64,000 nucleotides of DNA from Euptelea pleiosperma (GCA_035048495.1 CM068553.1:4147259-4211258); one strand, 5' to 3'. Shown: positions 46,735-64,000, numbered from the stretch's first letter. Notes: generated from the sequence alone by a model not told the origin. Program-made: numbers and translations.

Positions 46735-46972
46735 ACAACTTGTCCCCCTTACTTTATTGATGAAATTTGCAGTGCACCCAATGTTTTCAAGATATTTGTG
46801 TCTCACCCAAGGTCATTATAGTCATTTAAAAAATATTGGGATGTCCACTTGAAGACCGTCTATGGTCAATGACGTTGACCATGGTCAAAGGGTGAGACGC
46901 AAATATTTTGAAAACATTGGATGGGATGCAAATTGCATCAACAAAGTAAGGGGGTAAAGCAAAAACGTCCTA
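46735..46972. mobile_element. MITE, copy 2 of an inverted pair
   Basis: Reverse-complement relative of 46148-46390: ttgtccccctt at the left and aagtaagggggtaaagcaaa at the right. The shared interior ccgtctatggtcaatgacg appears in both copies. The pair is about 345 bp apart and lies upstream of CBE1. Confidence 0.7.
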
Positions 46973-46989
46973 ATTTTTTTTATAACCAT

Positions 46990-47170
46990 GGCAACCATGG
47001 CATCATTTGGAAGAATTGGCATACTATTAGAGACCACTTACCATATGGATGTTTGGCCCCATCCCTAGGTGGACCTACATGTAAAAAAACAACTTGGGTA
47101 ATGATTATAAGCGTTCGATTGGAGTCGTTTTCATAGGTTGATGTTTTAACCGTAGAATTTTAACATCACT
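46990..47170. repeat. Palindromic element, partial
   Basis: Left arm only: tggcatactattagagacc, atggatgtttggccccatcc, ctaggtggacctacatg, then gattggagtcgttttcatagg. The right arm is absent. Confidence 0.55.
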
Positions 47171-47304
47171 ATTTAACACGCAACTTGGGAGTATATTTTT
47201 GGCCAATAACAAAATGACATCACCATGCATGTCCATAGACCTTGGGTCATGTGATTATTACTCTTTTCATAATGAAAGAAGGAGACAACAGAGCAAACGT
47301 TAGA

Positions 47305-47474
47305 CCCCCTTTTTTCTGACCCCTCTCGTGTTCGTGTGCTCGAATCCAACGGTGGTTGTCAGCGCCGAGCTAACATCACTTTTTCACTTTTTTTTGGCGC
47401 TGACAACCATCGTTGGATTCATGAAATCCATGGCCGAACGCACAAACATTGAGAGGGGTCGAAAAAAGGGAGTC
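47305..47474. mobile_element. Foldback MITE with long terminal repeats
   Basis: Left arm: cccttttttctgacccctctc, then aatccaacggtggttgtcag, cgcc. Right arm: ggcgctgacaaccatcgttgg, then gagaggggtcgaaaaaaggg. The arms pair over most of their length around a short T-rich loop. Likely flanks are gttaga / cttaga; the superfamily is not assigned. Confidence 0.65.
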
Positions 47475-48631
47475 CTTAGAGCTTGAGCCTAAGTAAAATT
47501 TAAAAAAAAATAAAGAATCAAAAGAGGACATTTTTTAAATAAAATAGACAAAATGTTTAACATCACATTAGGAAGAGCATTTAATGAGTTGTAGGATTAA
47601 AATACCAAAAAAAAAAAAAACTGCAAACTAAAAAAAATGAAAAAATATATAATAGGTGTATTATATGAATAAAATGGACAAAATGTTTAAAGTACGTTCG
47701 TTATAAAGTAGTATAGAGTCTATAGATATTAAATGTATATTGTACACGAATTTATTCCCCAAGTTATTGGTAAGCTGAAGAAATGCTAAAAACATCTTTT
47801 CTACATTTTTAATGCTTTTTTTATCTTATTTATTCTTTGTCGAATTTCTAAAAATATTTTCGAATGACAAATCCTAATTATACTCAGAACTTCTCCTGTG
47901 CCGTATTTTATTTTATTTTTTTTCGGCCATATGCCAAATTACTAACTATGAAGAAGAAGGTGCCAACTTGCTCAGTTGGTAAAGTTTGTGGATAATGATA
48001 CCATGGACCTGGGTTCAAAACCCGCCTTCATTGAGTTACTGATCTCTTTAAATGGTCTTGAACCACGCACCGTTAGTGTTGTATTTGCAATATTTTAATC
48101 CTTTCATCTATGCAATTATAAGCACATGCTGAATTATTTTTTAAGTAAATAAAAAAATAGTTAAAGTAGGTCAAGGGAACAATTTCTAAAGGTGTAGACA
48201 GTAAAGATTGTGGGTTTTAGGGGGATATTACAAACTATTTTCAAATTTCAGGGGGTGTTACAAAAAAGTAACTTTTGTTTTTGTAGCCATCTATTATACT
48301 TATTAAAGAGAGAAGGCCCTTCTGGTGTTCCGCCCAAAATTCTCCAGATACCCAAAATGCCCCTATTTTATTTCTTTTTTATTCTTTAATTTATTCACTT
48401 GGCATGGGCTTTCCGGTCTTTTTGGTGTAAAAATCTGGTTTAAGCTTTTAGCGTCGATACAGTCAAAAATATCTGTCGACTTCAACTCTTCTTTATAGAC
48501 TGAAAATGACCATCTACAGTCAAAACATAATGATAGCAAGACTACGGACTAGAGTCACACACGTAGGGGTTTGGAGTTTGGACCCACTATTCTATGGGTC
48601 CCACCTAGATCTTTTTCCGACGGGAGGTCTG
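47475..48631. other. Intergenic between CBE1 and MDAR
   Basis: AT-rich DNA with A-runs near 47500-47640, the SINE-like piece at 47960 and otherwise nothing recognised. Confidence 0.4.
47960..48040 (+). repeat. tRNA-derived SINE-like fragment
   Basis: tgctcagttggtaaagtttgtgg (A-box-like), then catggacctgggttcaaaacc (B-box-like). Very close to the pieces at 360 and 8576. Confidence 0.55.
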
Positions 48632-48988
48632 GAGTAGAACTTTGCTGATGGATCATAATATAAGCCACGTGGCATATTCTTAGAGGATGCTTACTACATG
48701 GATGTTTGGCCTATCCCTAGGTGGACCTACATACCGAAAATCAGCCTGATTAGTGATTTTAAACTTTTGAATCTTTGTACTCCAAATAATGGTCAATAAT
48801 GCTCAAATTCCACGGTTGAAAATCAAACCCATGAAAAACGACTCCAATCCAACACTTAAAAATCACTGATCGGGTTAATTTTTGGTCTGTAGGTCTACCT
48901 AGGGTTGGGCCAAACATCCATACGGTCAGAAATCTCTAAGAATTTGCCACGTGGCTCATACTATGGTCTATCAGCAAAGTTCTACTCA
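48632..48988. mobile_element. Palindromic element with full terminal repeats
   Basis: The left end gagtagaactttgctgatgg, then ataagccacgtggcatattc, is mirrored at the right by gccacgtggctcatactatg, then atcagcaaagttctactc. The flanks ggaggtctg / acaagtctg agree at six of nine positions, compatible with an old 9-bp duplication. A second copy of the right tip (gcaaagttctactcgagc) follows at 48997-49014. Confidence 0.7.
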
Positions 48989-49670
48989 CAAGTCTGCAAA
49001 GTTCTACTCGAGCGAGGGTCTCCCTCGCCAGCTTCAAGCTCAGGGAAGGTCAAATGAGCGAGGTTACCGTCACACTGAATCGTGAGTTTATTTTTTCTTC
49101 TTATGTTCCAAATTGCTTTCTACGTTAATTTCCATATAATTATAATAATAATTATATTTATTATAATTATATAAATTATAATACTTATTATAATTATATT
49201 TATATAATGTATCTGACCAGATATATCAGTATCCGTAACCGAAAAGCATTCGAATGTCAAAAATTATCCAAATCCAAATCTAGTGTCCAAAGCTTTCAGA
49301 TATAAATTATTTAAAAAAAAAACGGATAAAATCCGATTATTCGAATTTGAATTTCCGACTATCCATTGACACCCCTAATACAATATACGAGGGAGAAAAA
49401 AAAAAGGCAATAGAAATTTGACCAAAAAGAGTTCTACAGTGATCAAAATGCCTCTGTTTATATTCAATTGAGTATTAGAAGTTGTAGGGAGCAATATAAC
49501 CAAAGTGAGGGGGAAAGACCAACATAACCAAAATGTTTAGTTAACAATGCTTGGATTTGAAGAAGAGACATAATCATGTATTATTTATTCAAAACTGTTA
49601 TAGTACATGAAAATTTAAAGGGATTGCTCTTATAATTTGACAGTTCGAAGACTGGTTATGTAATAGAGGA
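48989..49670. other. MDAR 3' flank
   Basis: AT-rich, with a TA/TTA-rich hairpin-prone stretch at about 49135-49205. Probably includes the MDAR 3' UTR close to 49670. Confidence 0.4.
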
Positions 49671-57140
<7,470 letters not shown>

Positions 57141-57534
57141 TAATCTTCGAACTGTAAATTTGTGAGAAATTGAAGTACAAATTAGGATTTAAGGAAGCAG
57201 AAGATGAAAGGAGATGTCTGTGTAATTAGGGTTGAACCTGAAGACATTAAAATCAGCTGTTTTTCTTCTCTTCTTATGTTTGGATTCTCGAATATTTTAA
57301 TTCAAAGAGTGACTCTTGCAGCAATTGAAGGGTCAGAGTCGTCAGATGTTATGGCGACACACTGTGACTTCGCGTTCGCGGGGATGGTGCTGGGCAATAG
57401 GCCTCAGTCTAATGTGCGCCGGTAGAGCTATGGTTCCTTTTGTGCTTTGATCTTACAGTTGGTAGCTTGGGATTCGACGGCAAAAGCAGGATGGCAATTG
57501 GCAAATCTTCGCAAGGAAAAAAATGTTTCGAGCA

Positions 57535-57546
57535 TGCCACGTGGCA
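57535..57546. promoter_or_regulatory. G-box palindrome upstream of MDAR (proximal)
   Basis: The perfect 12-bp palindrome tgccacgtggca lies 395 bp upstream of the MDAR start codon. The core CACGTGGC is the G-box/ABRE type bound by bZIP and bHLH factors in plants. Function is inferred. Confidence 0.5.
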
Positions 57547-57581
57547 CTCTTTTACAAAAATTTTATCCAGTGGACCTCAAA

Positions 57582-57593
57582 TGCCACGTGGCA
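57582..57593. promoter_or_regulatory. G-box palindrome upstream of MDAR (distal)
   Basis: A second perfect tgccacgtggca, 47 bp from the first. The two may be regulatory sites or the ends of a small, decayed member of the palindromic repeat family, whose ends carry the same word. Confidence 0.45.
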
Positions 57594-57836
57594 TCCTCTT
57601 TGGACCCTTTGACCATGGATTACCGAGTACCGACCTCTTGCTGGTCCCACACACCAAATAGAGAAATGCAGTCCCAAAGTGCGACACGTTTTGAGAGAAT
57701 AAAACAAAAAACAAGAGCAATTCTTTGATGATGGACGTCTGTACCGCTGTATAAGCCACATGTCACTTTATCAGAGACCATCGACTCTATGGATGATCGT
57801 CCCATCTATAGGTGTACATACCGAGAAAATATTTGA

Positions 57837-57998
57837 GCGAGTAAACCTTCTGTCACAGCGGATTTTAAATCACACATTCACAAGCCAATGAGTTCTTGGC
57901 ACGTTCATATGGTACGTTGAAAAAGAACTAGGTTACGTGCCGAGAACTCATTTGCTTGTGATTGTGTGATTTGCAATCCGTTGGGAAGAGTTTTACTC
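57837..57998. mobile_element. Foldback MITE upstream of MDAR
   Basis: The left arm has gcggattttaaatcacac, attcacaagccaatgagttc and ttggcacgt. The right arm has acgtgccgagaactcatttg, cttgtgattgtgtgatttgc and aatccg, giving a near-perfect hairpin. The flanks share tatttga (57830-57836 and 57999-58005). 162 bp, non-coding. Confidence 0.7.
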
Positions 57999-58369
57999 TA
58001 TTTGAAATTTTTTTTTTTTTTTTATAAGCTCTCTATTTGTTAGTTTTGAACCACATTGAATGGTGTTATGGCACGTATAGTTAAATGCCACCTATCCCAA
58101 GGTAATGTCATTTAACTGCAGTTACTTTTTCTCAACTATTAAAAGTAACTATAGTTAAGTGCCAGAGATGGTGCTCAAGTATAAGTGCAAGAACGCAATG
58201 GACCAAAGAAAAAACCATAATTTACTTGTACCTACCTACCAAAGATCAACGTGATTAAGTTATGGGTCGCTCTAAACGGGCCCAATTCTTTAAGCTCTGC
58301 AGCGACATTTGATCCACACCCACTCCCATTTTAGAGCCCACATTTGGGCACCCACCCGAAACTCACCTC

Positions 58370-58520
58370 TCTCTCTCACCAGACCCCACCGTTCTATCCA
58401 AAAACCCACCCCACCATCTCTCTCTCTCTCTTTGTGTGTGTGTGTTGGTTGAGAGGAGTTGGGTTGAACACCTCCACCCCCTACCATCGATCTCTCTCTC
58501 TCTCTCCCTATCTCTCTCTA
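58370..58520. repeat. CT/GT microsatellite cluster
   Basis: Runs of (CT)n at about 58370, 58418 and 58490, with a short (GT)n at 58434-58445. A complementary (AG)n lies at 59051-59072. Confidence 0.7.
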
Positions 58521-58573
58521 GTAAAAATAAAACTGCTCATGTCGGCAGTTCATAGCCTGACATGGATAGAGTA

Positions 58574-59010
58574 GTGTTTTTTTTTTTTTTTGATAAGTCC
58601 AAGATATATTGATATAAGGAGAATGAGGAGATCTCAAAAAACACCAAAAAGATAAAAAACAAAAAACTTATAATAAAATGCAGTCGAAATTAAAAACCAC
58701 TTCCCCAACTGTATAAAAGAGTCTTGATGCTTAAAATCACTTATTGGAAAGAACACTCCTTGCCTTGAAAAGTTCTTTTATTCCTCTCCAACCACACTCC
58801 CCATATAATAGCCATTGGCGTCAACTTCCAAAGCACCTTACCCTTAGTTGACATAGTAATTTTTGGCCAAATCTCCAAAAACAACCTTATGTTCTCCGGA
58901 AATACCCAACTGATACTCAAGCAAAAGAGAAAGAAACACCAAACCTGTTTGGCGAACTCACAATAGATATAGTAGTGTTGGTAGGGCCTTGCCAACACCA
59001 CCCTATCCAT
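58574..59010 (-). mobile_element. LINE 3' end (zinc-knuckle-like region) with poly-A
   Basis: The minus-strand frame 59010-58741 reads CEFAKQVWCFF, SWVFPENIRLFLEIWPK and MAIIWGVWLERNKRTFQGKE, the zf-RVT-like segment near the end of plant L1-type LINEs. A run of T at 58574-58592 on the plus strand is its poly-A tail. The 5' part is missing. Confidence 0.7.
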
Positions 59011-59249
59011 GTTTGCTCTAAATTGCCAACATGGACAATTTTAATTTTTTAGAGAGAGAGAGAGAGAGAGACAGAGTGTGTGTGGTGGAGAGATAGATTG
59101 AGAGAGAAAGTACAGTGGAGAGATGGAGGACGGTGAGTTTACGTGGTGGGGGTGGGTGCACAAATAGGAGGGTTTTTTGTCAATAAAAAAAGCGGGTGAG
59201 GAGCTTAAAGAGGTGGGCGCTCGGTAGATCCACCTTTAAATAACATTTG

Positions 59250-59420
59250 GATTTGTACCATCCCATGTTGAAAATTAATCTATGAAAAGACTCAAATCCA
59301 CGGTTATAAATCACTAATCAGACTAATTTCTAGTCTATAAGTCCACTTCGGGCAACCACACATCCGTACGGTGAGTGGTCTCTAAGAAAGTGCCATGTTG
59401 CTCATCTTGTGATCGCGTTC
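59250..59420. repeat. Palindromic element, partial
   Basis: Right arm: tcactaatcagactaatttc, gtccacttcgggcaacc, catccgtacggtgagtggtc, taagaaagtgccatgttgctc. The left arm is cut at about 59250. Confidence 0.5.
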
Positions 59421-60190
59421 ATCGCCAAAGAATTGCTCGTGTCTCATTAAAAAAGTAAGTTTCGCTCAACAGGTGTCACACTTTGGGAACGTTGGCAAGT
59501 TTGCAGACTAGTTTTTCTACACCAAATATCAGCATGATTGATTGTTTTTAGCAATTGGATAGCATTTTCTTTTTCATGAAGCTCATGGTAAAAAAAATCG
59601 AATGGCTAAAAATCACCGATCAGGCTGATTTTGGTAGGGCTACTAAGAGGTAGGCCAACCATCTGTCAGTCAGAGGGCCGAAAGAAGATGCCACATGGCA
59701 TTTTTTAGGGGGTCTAGGATTAAAATTTTGTCATCCATGGGAGGAGCAAACTTTTTTTCCACTGACCCATGAACTATTTACACGCTTGGACCTATATACA
59801 TACCAAAATCATACCGATCTGTGATTTGTAGGTGTTGGATCGGAGCATTTTTCATCGCATGTTTGAAATCCACCTATTGACATGTTTACATAGCCTACGA
59901 TGAAAAAAAAACTGGAATCCAACGGCTAGAAATCACCAATTAATGGTGCGCAGGTTCAACAAGGGTAGGAGTGCAGGGCATACATTCATAGGATCATTGG
60001 GCCTGAAAGAGTGTGTTACATAGCCTGTGATGAAAAAACAAACTGGAATCCAACTGCTAGAAATAATCAATTAATGGTGCGCAGGTTCAACAAGTGAAGG
60101 AGTGTAGGACATACATTCATAGGATCATTGGGCTTGAAAGAGTGTTAAGGATCATTTTTGGAGGGCAGGTAGAGTAAATTTGATCCTCTG
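59421..60190. other. Intergenic repeats
   Basis: A divergent palindromic unit is visible at about 59500-59720 (atcagcatgattgattg facing gatcaggctgattttgg). From 59860 to 60150 there is a direct duplication of about 120 bp (acatagcctacgatgaaaa ... gatcattgggcctgaaagag, then the same again). Confidence 0.5.
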
Positions 60191-61062
60191 TAGGGCTGCA
60201 ACTTGAGCATGCTCAACCTGAGTCCAACGGGTTGAACCCGACATTAGGGTTGGTTGGGTTGGGTCGGGTTGGGTCGGGTTAGCCATTTCAGAACGTGGGT
60301 TGGGCTCGGGCCGAATTTTTGGTAACCTGAGCCCGACATACAAATTACATATATGTATTAGTATACTGACAAACATACACACTACATTTTAGCAAATGCA
60401 ACAAGCCATGGATGTTTGTCCTTAATAAACTATAACCCTTGTATGAGATTACAAAATGTCCTTGAAACTACATTGTGGCATTTTATGTTATTGAAAATGT
60501 CGTGTTTTCTTTGACGATTATTTTTTGTTATTTCTTTATTAACATTTAATTATCATGCATTTGAATTAATGAACTTTCCCTTATTATAAAATTATCATGT
60601 TTTCTTTCATTGAGGTGTTGGAAATGAAGCTATTATTTAATAATTAGCATTAAAGTTTAAAAGGGACCGTTATAACTGGTCTAGGGGCGTTACCATTTTT
60701 TTCCTTAACGAAAAAAAACACTCAGGGCAAAAATGGAAAAAATGAAAAATAACAAAAAAAATTACCGTTTTTTCATGTACGTAATGTAACAGGTAGGTCC
60801 GAATCGGTTATAATGACCGTTATTTTCGTTATAACTGCTGATTTTTAAACCTCGGTTAGCATTATGGTTACTGTATTGACCAATAAATTATTTTAATATG
60901 AAAAAAATTAACAATCTTTCAAATCAATAAAAAAATAAGAAATTGACAAACCTGATAGGGTTGGAAAATCTAGGCCCGACCTTGGGTTAGAATTAGGGTT
61001 CACAGCCTTTAAAGTTGGGTTAGGCTAGGGCTGACCTCCAACCCACCCGAGTTGCAGCCCTA
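60191..61062. mobile_element. hAT-type element with TAGGGCTGCAAC ends
   Basis: The left end tagggctgcaacttgag and the right end, read inward, tagggctgcaactcggg are inverted repeats. The 8-bp flanks atcctctg (60183-60190) and atcttcta (61063-61070) agree at six of eight. The interior has gggttgggtcgggtt repeats and no coding capacity. It contains a second inserted element at 60652-60855. Confidence 0.7.
60652..60855. mobile_element. Small hAT-type element nested in the previous one
   Basis: Flanked by perfect 8-bp repeats ttagcatt (60644-60651 and 60856-60863). The ends aaagtttaaaaggg and, inward, ccgaggtttaaaaa are imperfect inverted repeats. It has gttataacgg-type words related in style to the CCGTTTAAA family. 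Confidence 0.65.
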
Positions 61063-61108
61063 ATCTTCTAGGCGGATCAATTTCTGGAATCCTTCGGTTA
61101 AGGGCAAC

Positions 61109-61287
61109 AAGAAAATTTTTGAAGCAATGGATTTTTTGAAGTTGCGAAGCAGTGGCCAATCACAAGCGCCACAATCCCATGATGCTTTTAAACAAACCAC
61201 AATATGCTTTTGAACATCAGATTGAGGCGCAATGTGATTGGCCACTGCTTCCGCGATTCAAAAATCCGCTGCTTCAAAATTTTTCTC
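61109..61287. mobile_element. MULE-type foldback MITE
   Basis: Perfect 9-bp repeats aagggcaac flank it (61100-61108 and 61288-61296). The left arm has aaaatttttgaagcaatgg and gcagtggccaatcacaa; the right arm has tgtgattggccactgcttcc and gctgcttcaaaattttt. A relative lies at 61735-61867. Confidence 0.8.
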
Positions 61288-61734
61288 AAGGGCAACCATG
61301 CATTGCGCATGTTAGCAATTAGCAGGTCATTGAGCATCTCCTAAAAATAGAAAAGGATATTATCATCATGCGGATAATGCCCCCTAAGGTCCAGGTGGTT
61401 GGATGGTCTTTGAGATTTACGTGGTGTGAATCTCGAGAAACTAGGGATGGTAGTACACGAATTTTGCGAAGAATCTTGCTACCCAACGGATAACTGGACA
61501 AAATTTAAAGCAGTTTTTTTTTTTTTGGTCTCGTCTCTTGAATCCAATGGGGCCGAGTTATCCGTCGGGTAGATCTATCCGAACAGAGTTATTGCTGCCG
61601 CCAAAGTTCCAAACACTAGTGGAGAAACGAGCGATGATTGCCACAATATAAAGACACGTGGACAACACCCATTCAACGACCCCACATACGAGATCTAGAA
61701 GGTCAAAAATCTAACATTTGGATGATCTCGACCA

Positions 61735-61867
61735 TTTCTCAAGAGAAATATTTTGGAGAGTGGATTTTTGAAGCAGCGAAGCAGTGGCCAATCACATGGT
61801 GCTACAATCTACTGTTGCTTCGTACAAACTGCTTCAAAAATCCACTGCTTCAAAATTTTTCTCATTT
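61735..61867. mobile_element. Relative of the MULE-type foldback MITE
   Basis: Has gtggatttttgaagcagcg and agcagtggccaatcacatgg on the left and aaaaatccactgcttcaaaa on the right. It is shorter than the copy at 61109 and its inverse gtgattggccactgc block is lost. Confidence 0.65.
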
Positions 61868-61899
61868 CTCAAAGGATCGGAGGACAACCATTTGGCGGA

Positions 61900-62411
61900 A
61901 GGGCCGTCTTTACCCTAAGGCCATTAAAACGGTCGCCTAAGGCCCCTTGGTGAAAGAAGGCTCCCAGCCCAGGTCCCACTACAAGCACAGACCCTAATTT
62001 TAGCCCACTAATTTCATGGATGTTTAGCCCACTTCTGTTGGATATACAAACAAAAAACCAACTTGATTGGTTATCTCTAGCCATAGATTTTAGGATTGAT
62101 TCTAGCCGTTGGATTGAAGCATGTTTTTTGGGTAGTAAATCTAATGGCTAGAAAACATCAATCGAGTTGATTTTTAGTGCGTTTCTCCACCAATAGGTTG
62201 GCTGAACAGCCAGCGTAGGAAACAAAGTGCGCTCCTGTGCACCATATCCATGCAGTCATTGGGCCCAAAAGATGATGTAGGGCCACGAGAGTGGCCACGA
62301 TAGTCCTCTGCATCTTAATTAATACCATATATTTGAATATATATTAAAAATAAAAAAGATCTTATATAGATTTTTCACCTTAGGCCTCAACTTATATCAA
62401 GACGGCCCTGT
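61900..62411. mobile_element. GGGCCGTCTT-ended element with palindromic core
   Basis: The left end is gggccgtctttaccctaagg and the right end is ccttaggcctcaacttatatc, then aagacggccc, roughly inverse. The core holds catggatgtttagcccac and atcaatcgagttgattttta. It is the uninterrupted relative of the sites hit by MITE copies A and B and of 11838-12320. No target duplication seen. Confidence 0.55.
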
Positions 62412-62759
62412 TTGGCAGACCCACATAGAAGATGAATCAATGACTGATTTTTGGTGAGGCTGTTCTCTATGGTGAGGAGATCATCCTCACAAAAATTCAA
62501 TTCATTCCGATATTCGTAGACTGGTTTAGAAGTTGAAGAATTATGGACCGTCTAGCTTGAAAACCACATTTGATGGGGTTAGAACTTTCGGAATGGGCTG
62601 ATTTTTTGTTGTGGTCATCTATGTGGTGAGGAGATCATCTCACCAAAAATCAGCCATTGATTCATCTTCTATGTGAGTCCGCCAACATGGTTGTCAAAAA
62701 TGGTTGTACCCGATCCCGTCCTTTTCTAAAACAATAAAATTCAAGAGAATAGTCAAGAC

Positions 62760-63188
62760 CATGGTTTTAAAAACGGCCATTTAAACGATTTTAACGGCTG
62801 TTTAAATGGTAACGCCCCAAGCCCGTTTCCATTAAAACTGTTTAAACAAGTTTTATCGGTTTTGAAAAAAATGGCCGTTTTTTTTGTTATAACGGCCGTT
62901 TAATTCTGGCCGTTAAATCCGTTTATTTCCATTAAAATCAGCTTAATTTCCGTTATTCCGTTTTTTTTTTTTTTATTTTCAAATTTCAAAATTTGAATTT
63001 CAGCGCCATTTTTCTCATTTTTTTCTGTTGAAATCCGTTAAAATCGTTAAAACCGTTAAAATCCGTTTAATTCCATTAATTCCATTTTTTTCTAATTTTT
63101 TTCCATATTTGCCCCTGGGCGTTTCAATCCATTTAAACGGTTACTCCCCCAGTCCGTTAACCGTTAAAACGGCCTCCTTTAAACCTTG
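62760..63188. mobile_element. hAT-type MITE, CCGTTTAAA-rich family, copy C
   Basis: The best copy: a perfect 8-bp duplication gtcaagac at 62752-62759 and 63189-63196. Ends are catggttttaaaaacggcc and ggcctcctttaaaccttg. The interior repeats ccgttaaa/cggccgtt words and includes ttcaaatttcaaaatttgaa. 429 bp, no coding capacity. Confidence 0.85.
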
Positions 63189-63268
63189 GTCAAGACAAAC
63201 ACAAGTCCACCCATCGTTGTGATGGACTAAAAACATCACCTACGTGGGACCTGGTAGTAAACTTCCTT

Positions 63269-63572
63269 CTCGTAGTTCCCGATGGACCATAATTGAGCCA
63301 CGTGGCATATTTTTACTGATTGGTGGACCTACAGACCAAACATCAATCTGATTGGTGATTTTTTTATGTTAGATTGGAGTTTTTCATGGGTTGATTTTTA
63401 ACTGTGGGATTCGAGCATTATTTGGGGTACTCAGATCTAAAGCTTATAAATGACCAATCAGACTGAGCTTTGGTCTATAGGGCCATCTAGGGATGTACCA
63501 ACCATCTATACGGTTAGTGGTCTCTAAGAATGTGCCACGTGGCTCCAAATGTTGTCCGTCAGGAACTTTGAT
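63269..63572. repeat. Palindromic element, MULE-like family
   Basis: The left end agttcccgatggaccataat, tgagccacgtggcatat is mirrored by gtgccacgtggctccaaatg, ttgtccgtcaggaact. The middle has tcaatctgattggtgattt facing aatgaccaatcagactgagc. Confidence 0.65.
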
Positions 63573-63614
63573 CACATACTTCGTCATCTCTAGAACTTTG
63601 ATGACAACAGACTG

Positions 63615-63950
63615 TCATCGAGACCGATGACAGCTCACAATATGAGCCACGTGGCATACTCTTAGAGTACGCTGACCGTATGGGTGTTTGGCCAATCCCT
63701 AGGTGGATCTCCAAACCAAAAATCAATATGATTAGTGATTTCTAGGCATTGGACTGGAGTTATTTTCATGAGTTGATTTTGACTGTGATAATTTGAGCAT
63801 TATTTTGGATACAAAGATCCAAAGGATTGAAATCACTAATCAGGCTGATTTTCGATTTGTAGCTCCAGCTAGAGATTGGCAAAAAATCCATACGGTCAGA
63901 GTACTATAAGAGTATGCCACGTGACTCATACTTTGCGCTGTCATCGGCTA
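63615..63950. repeat. Palindromic element, MULE-like family
   Basis: The left end tcgagaccgatgacagctcac, atgagccacgtggcatactc is mirrored by gtatgccacgtgactcatac, then gcgctgtcatcggctagtc. A second copy lies 45 bp to the left. Confidence 0.65.
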
Positions 63951-64000
63951 GTCTGCTTCGTGGTAACTGAAGCCGGTCACCCCACACATTACGAGTCATG

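Overview
The window is nuclear DNA from a flowering plant. Four genes have plant-type GT-AG introns and proteins typical of angiosperms: a CtBP-like ANGUSTIFOLIA, TAF10, the eIF4E-binding protein CBE1, and a plastid/mitochondrial monodehydroascorbate reductase. Introns are long and full of transposons, and intergenic DNA is dominated by short dispersed repeats. The species cannot be fixed from the sequence. Long TE-filled introns would suit a magnoliid or another woody lineage, but that is a guess.

Layout. At 1-9239 (+) is the 3' two thirds of ANGUSTIFOLIA (AN); its N-terminal exon lies left of the window, and one intron holds a broken piece of plastid rpoB. From 9.2 to 16.5 kb there is only repeat-rich intergenic DNA. 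TAF10 (+) runs from 16756 to 24230 in six exons; its last intron (4.6 kb) carries two LINE 3' ends facing each other as an inverted repeat. From 24.2 to 33.5 kb lie a decayed F-box/DUF295 gene (-), a second fragment of the same family, LTR-retrotransposon debris and many small elements. CBE1 (-) runs from 44841 down to 33578 in ten coding exons (1090 aa by my reconstruction). MDAR (-) runs from 57140 down to 49671 in sixteen exons (490 aa). From 57.2 to 64 kb there is again only repeat DNA. The four genes are unrelated housekeeping or developmental genes and do not form a pathway or operon.

Repeats. Three kinds stand out. (1) A family of about 370-bp nearly palindromic elements, at least a dozen copies, with CACGTGGC (G-box/ABRE-like) sequence near both ends; one copy has a perfect 9-bp target duplication, which suggests a Mutator-like non-autonomous element. 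(2) A family of about 420 bp built from CCGTTTAAA-like words, with CATGGTTTTAAA / TTTAAACCTTG ends and 8-bp target duplications (hAT-type); two copies have inserted into other repeats, whose uninterrupted relatives are also in this window. (3) tRNA-derived SINE-like pieces with A- and B-box sequences. Single hAT-, Harbinger- and Mutator-type MITEs, a small LTR element inside a LINE, and LINE fragments fill most of the rest.

I did not find a new enzymatic or defence system. The most useful leads are the palindromic G-box-bearing family, the paired TGCCACGTGGCA palindromes upstream of MDAR, the LINE hairpin in TAF10, and the rpoB insertion in AN. All exon boundaries were read by eye from frame continuity, GT-AG sites and remembered family sequences; no alignment was run.
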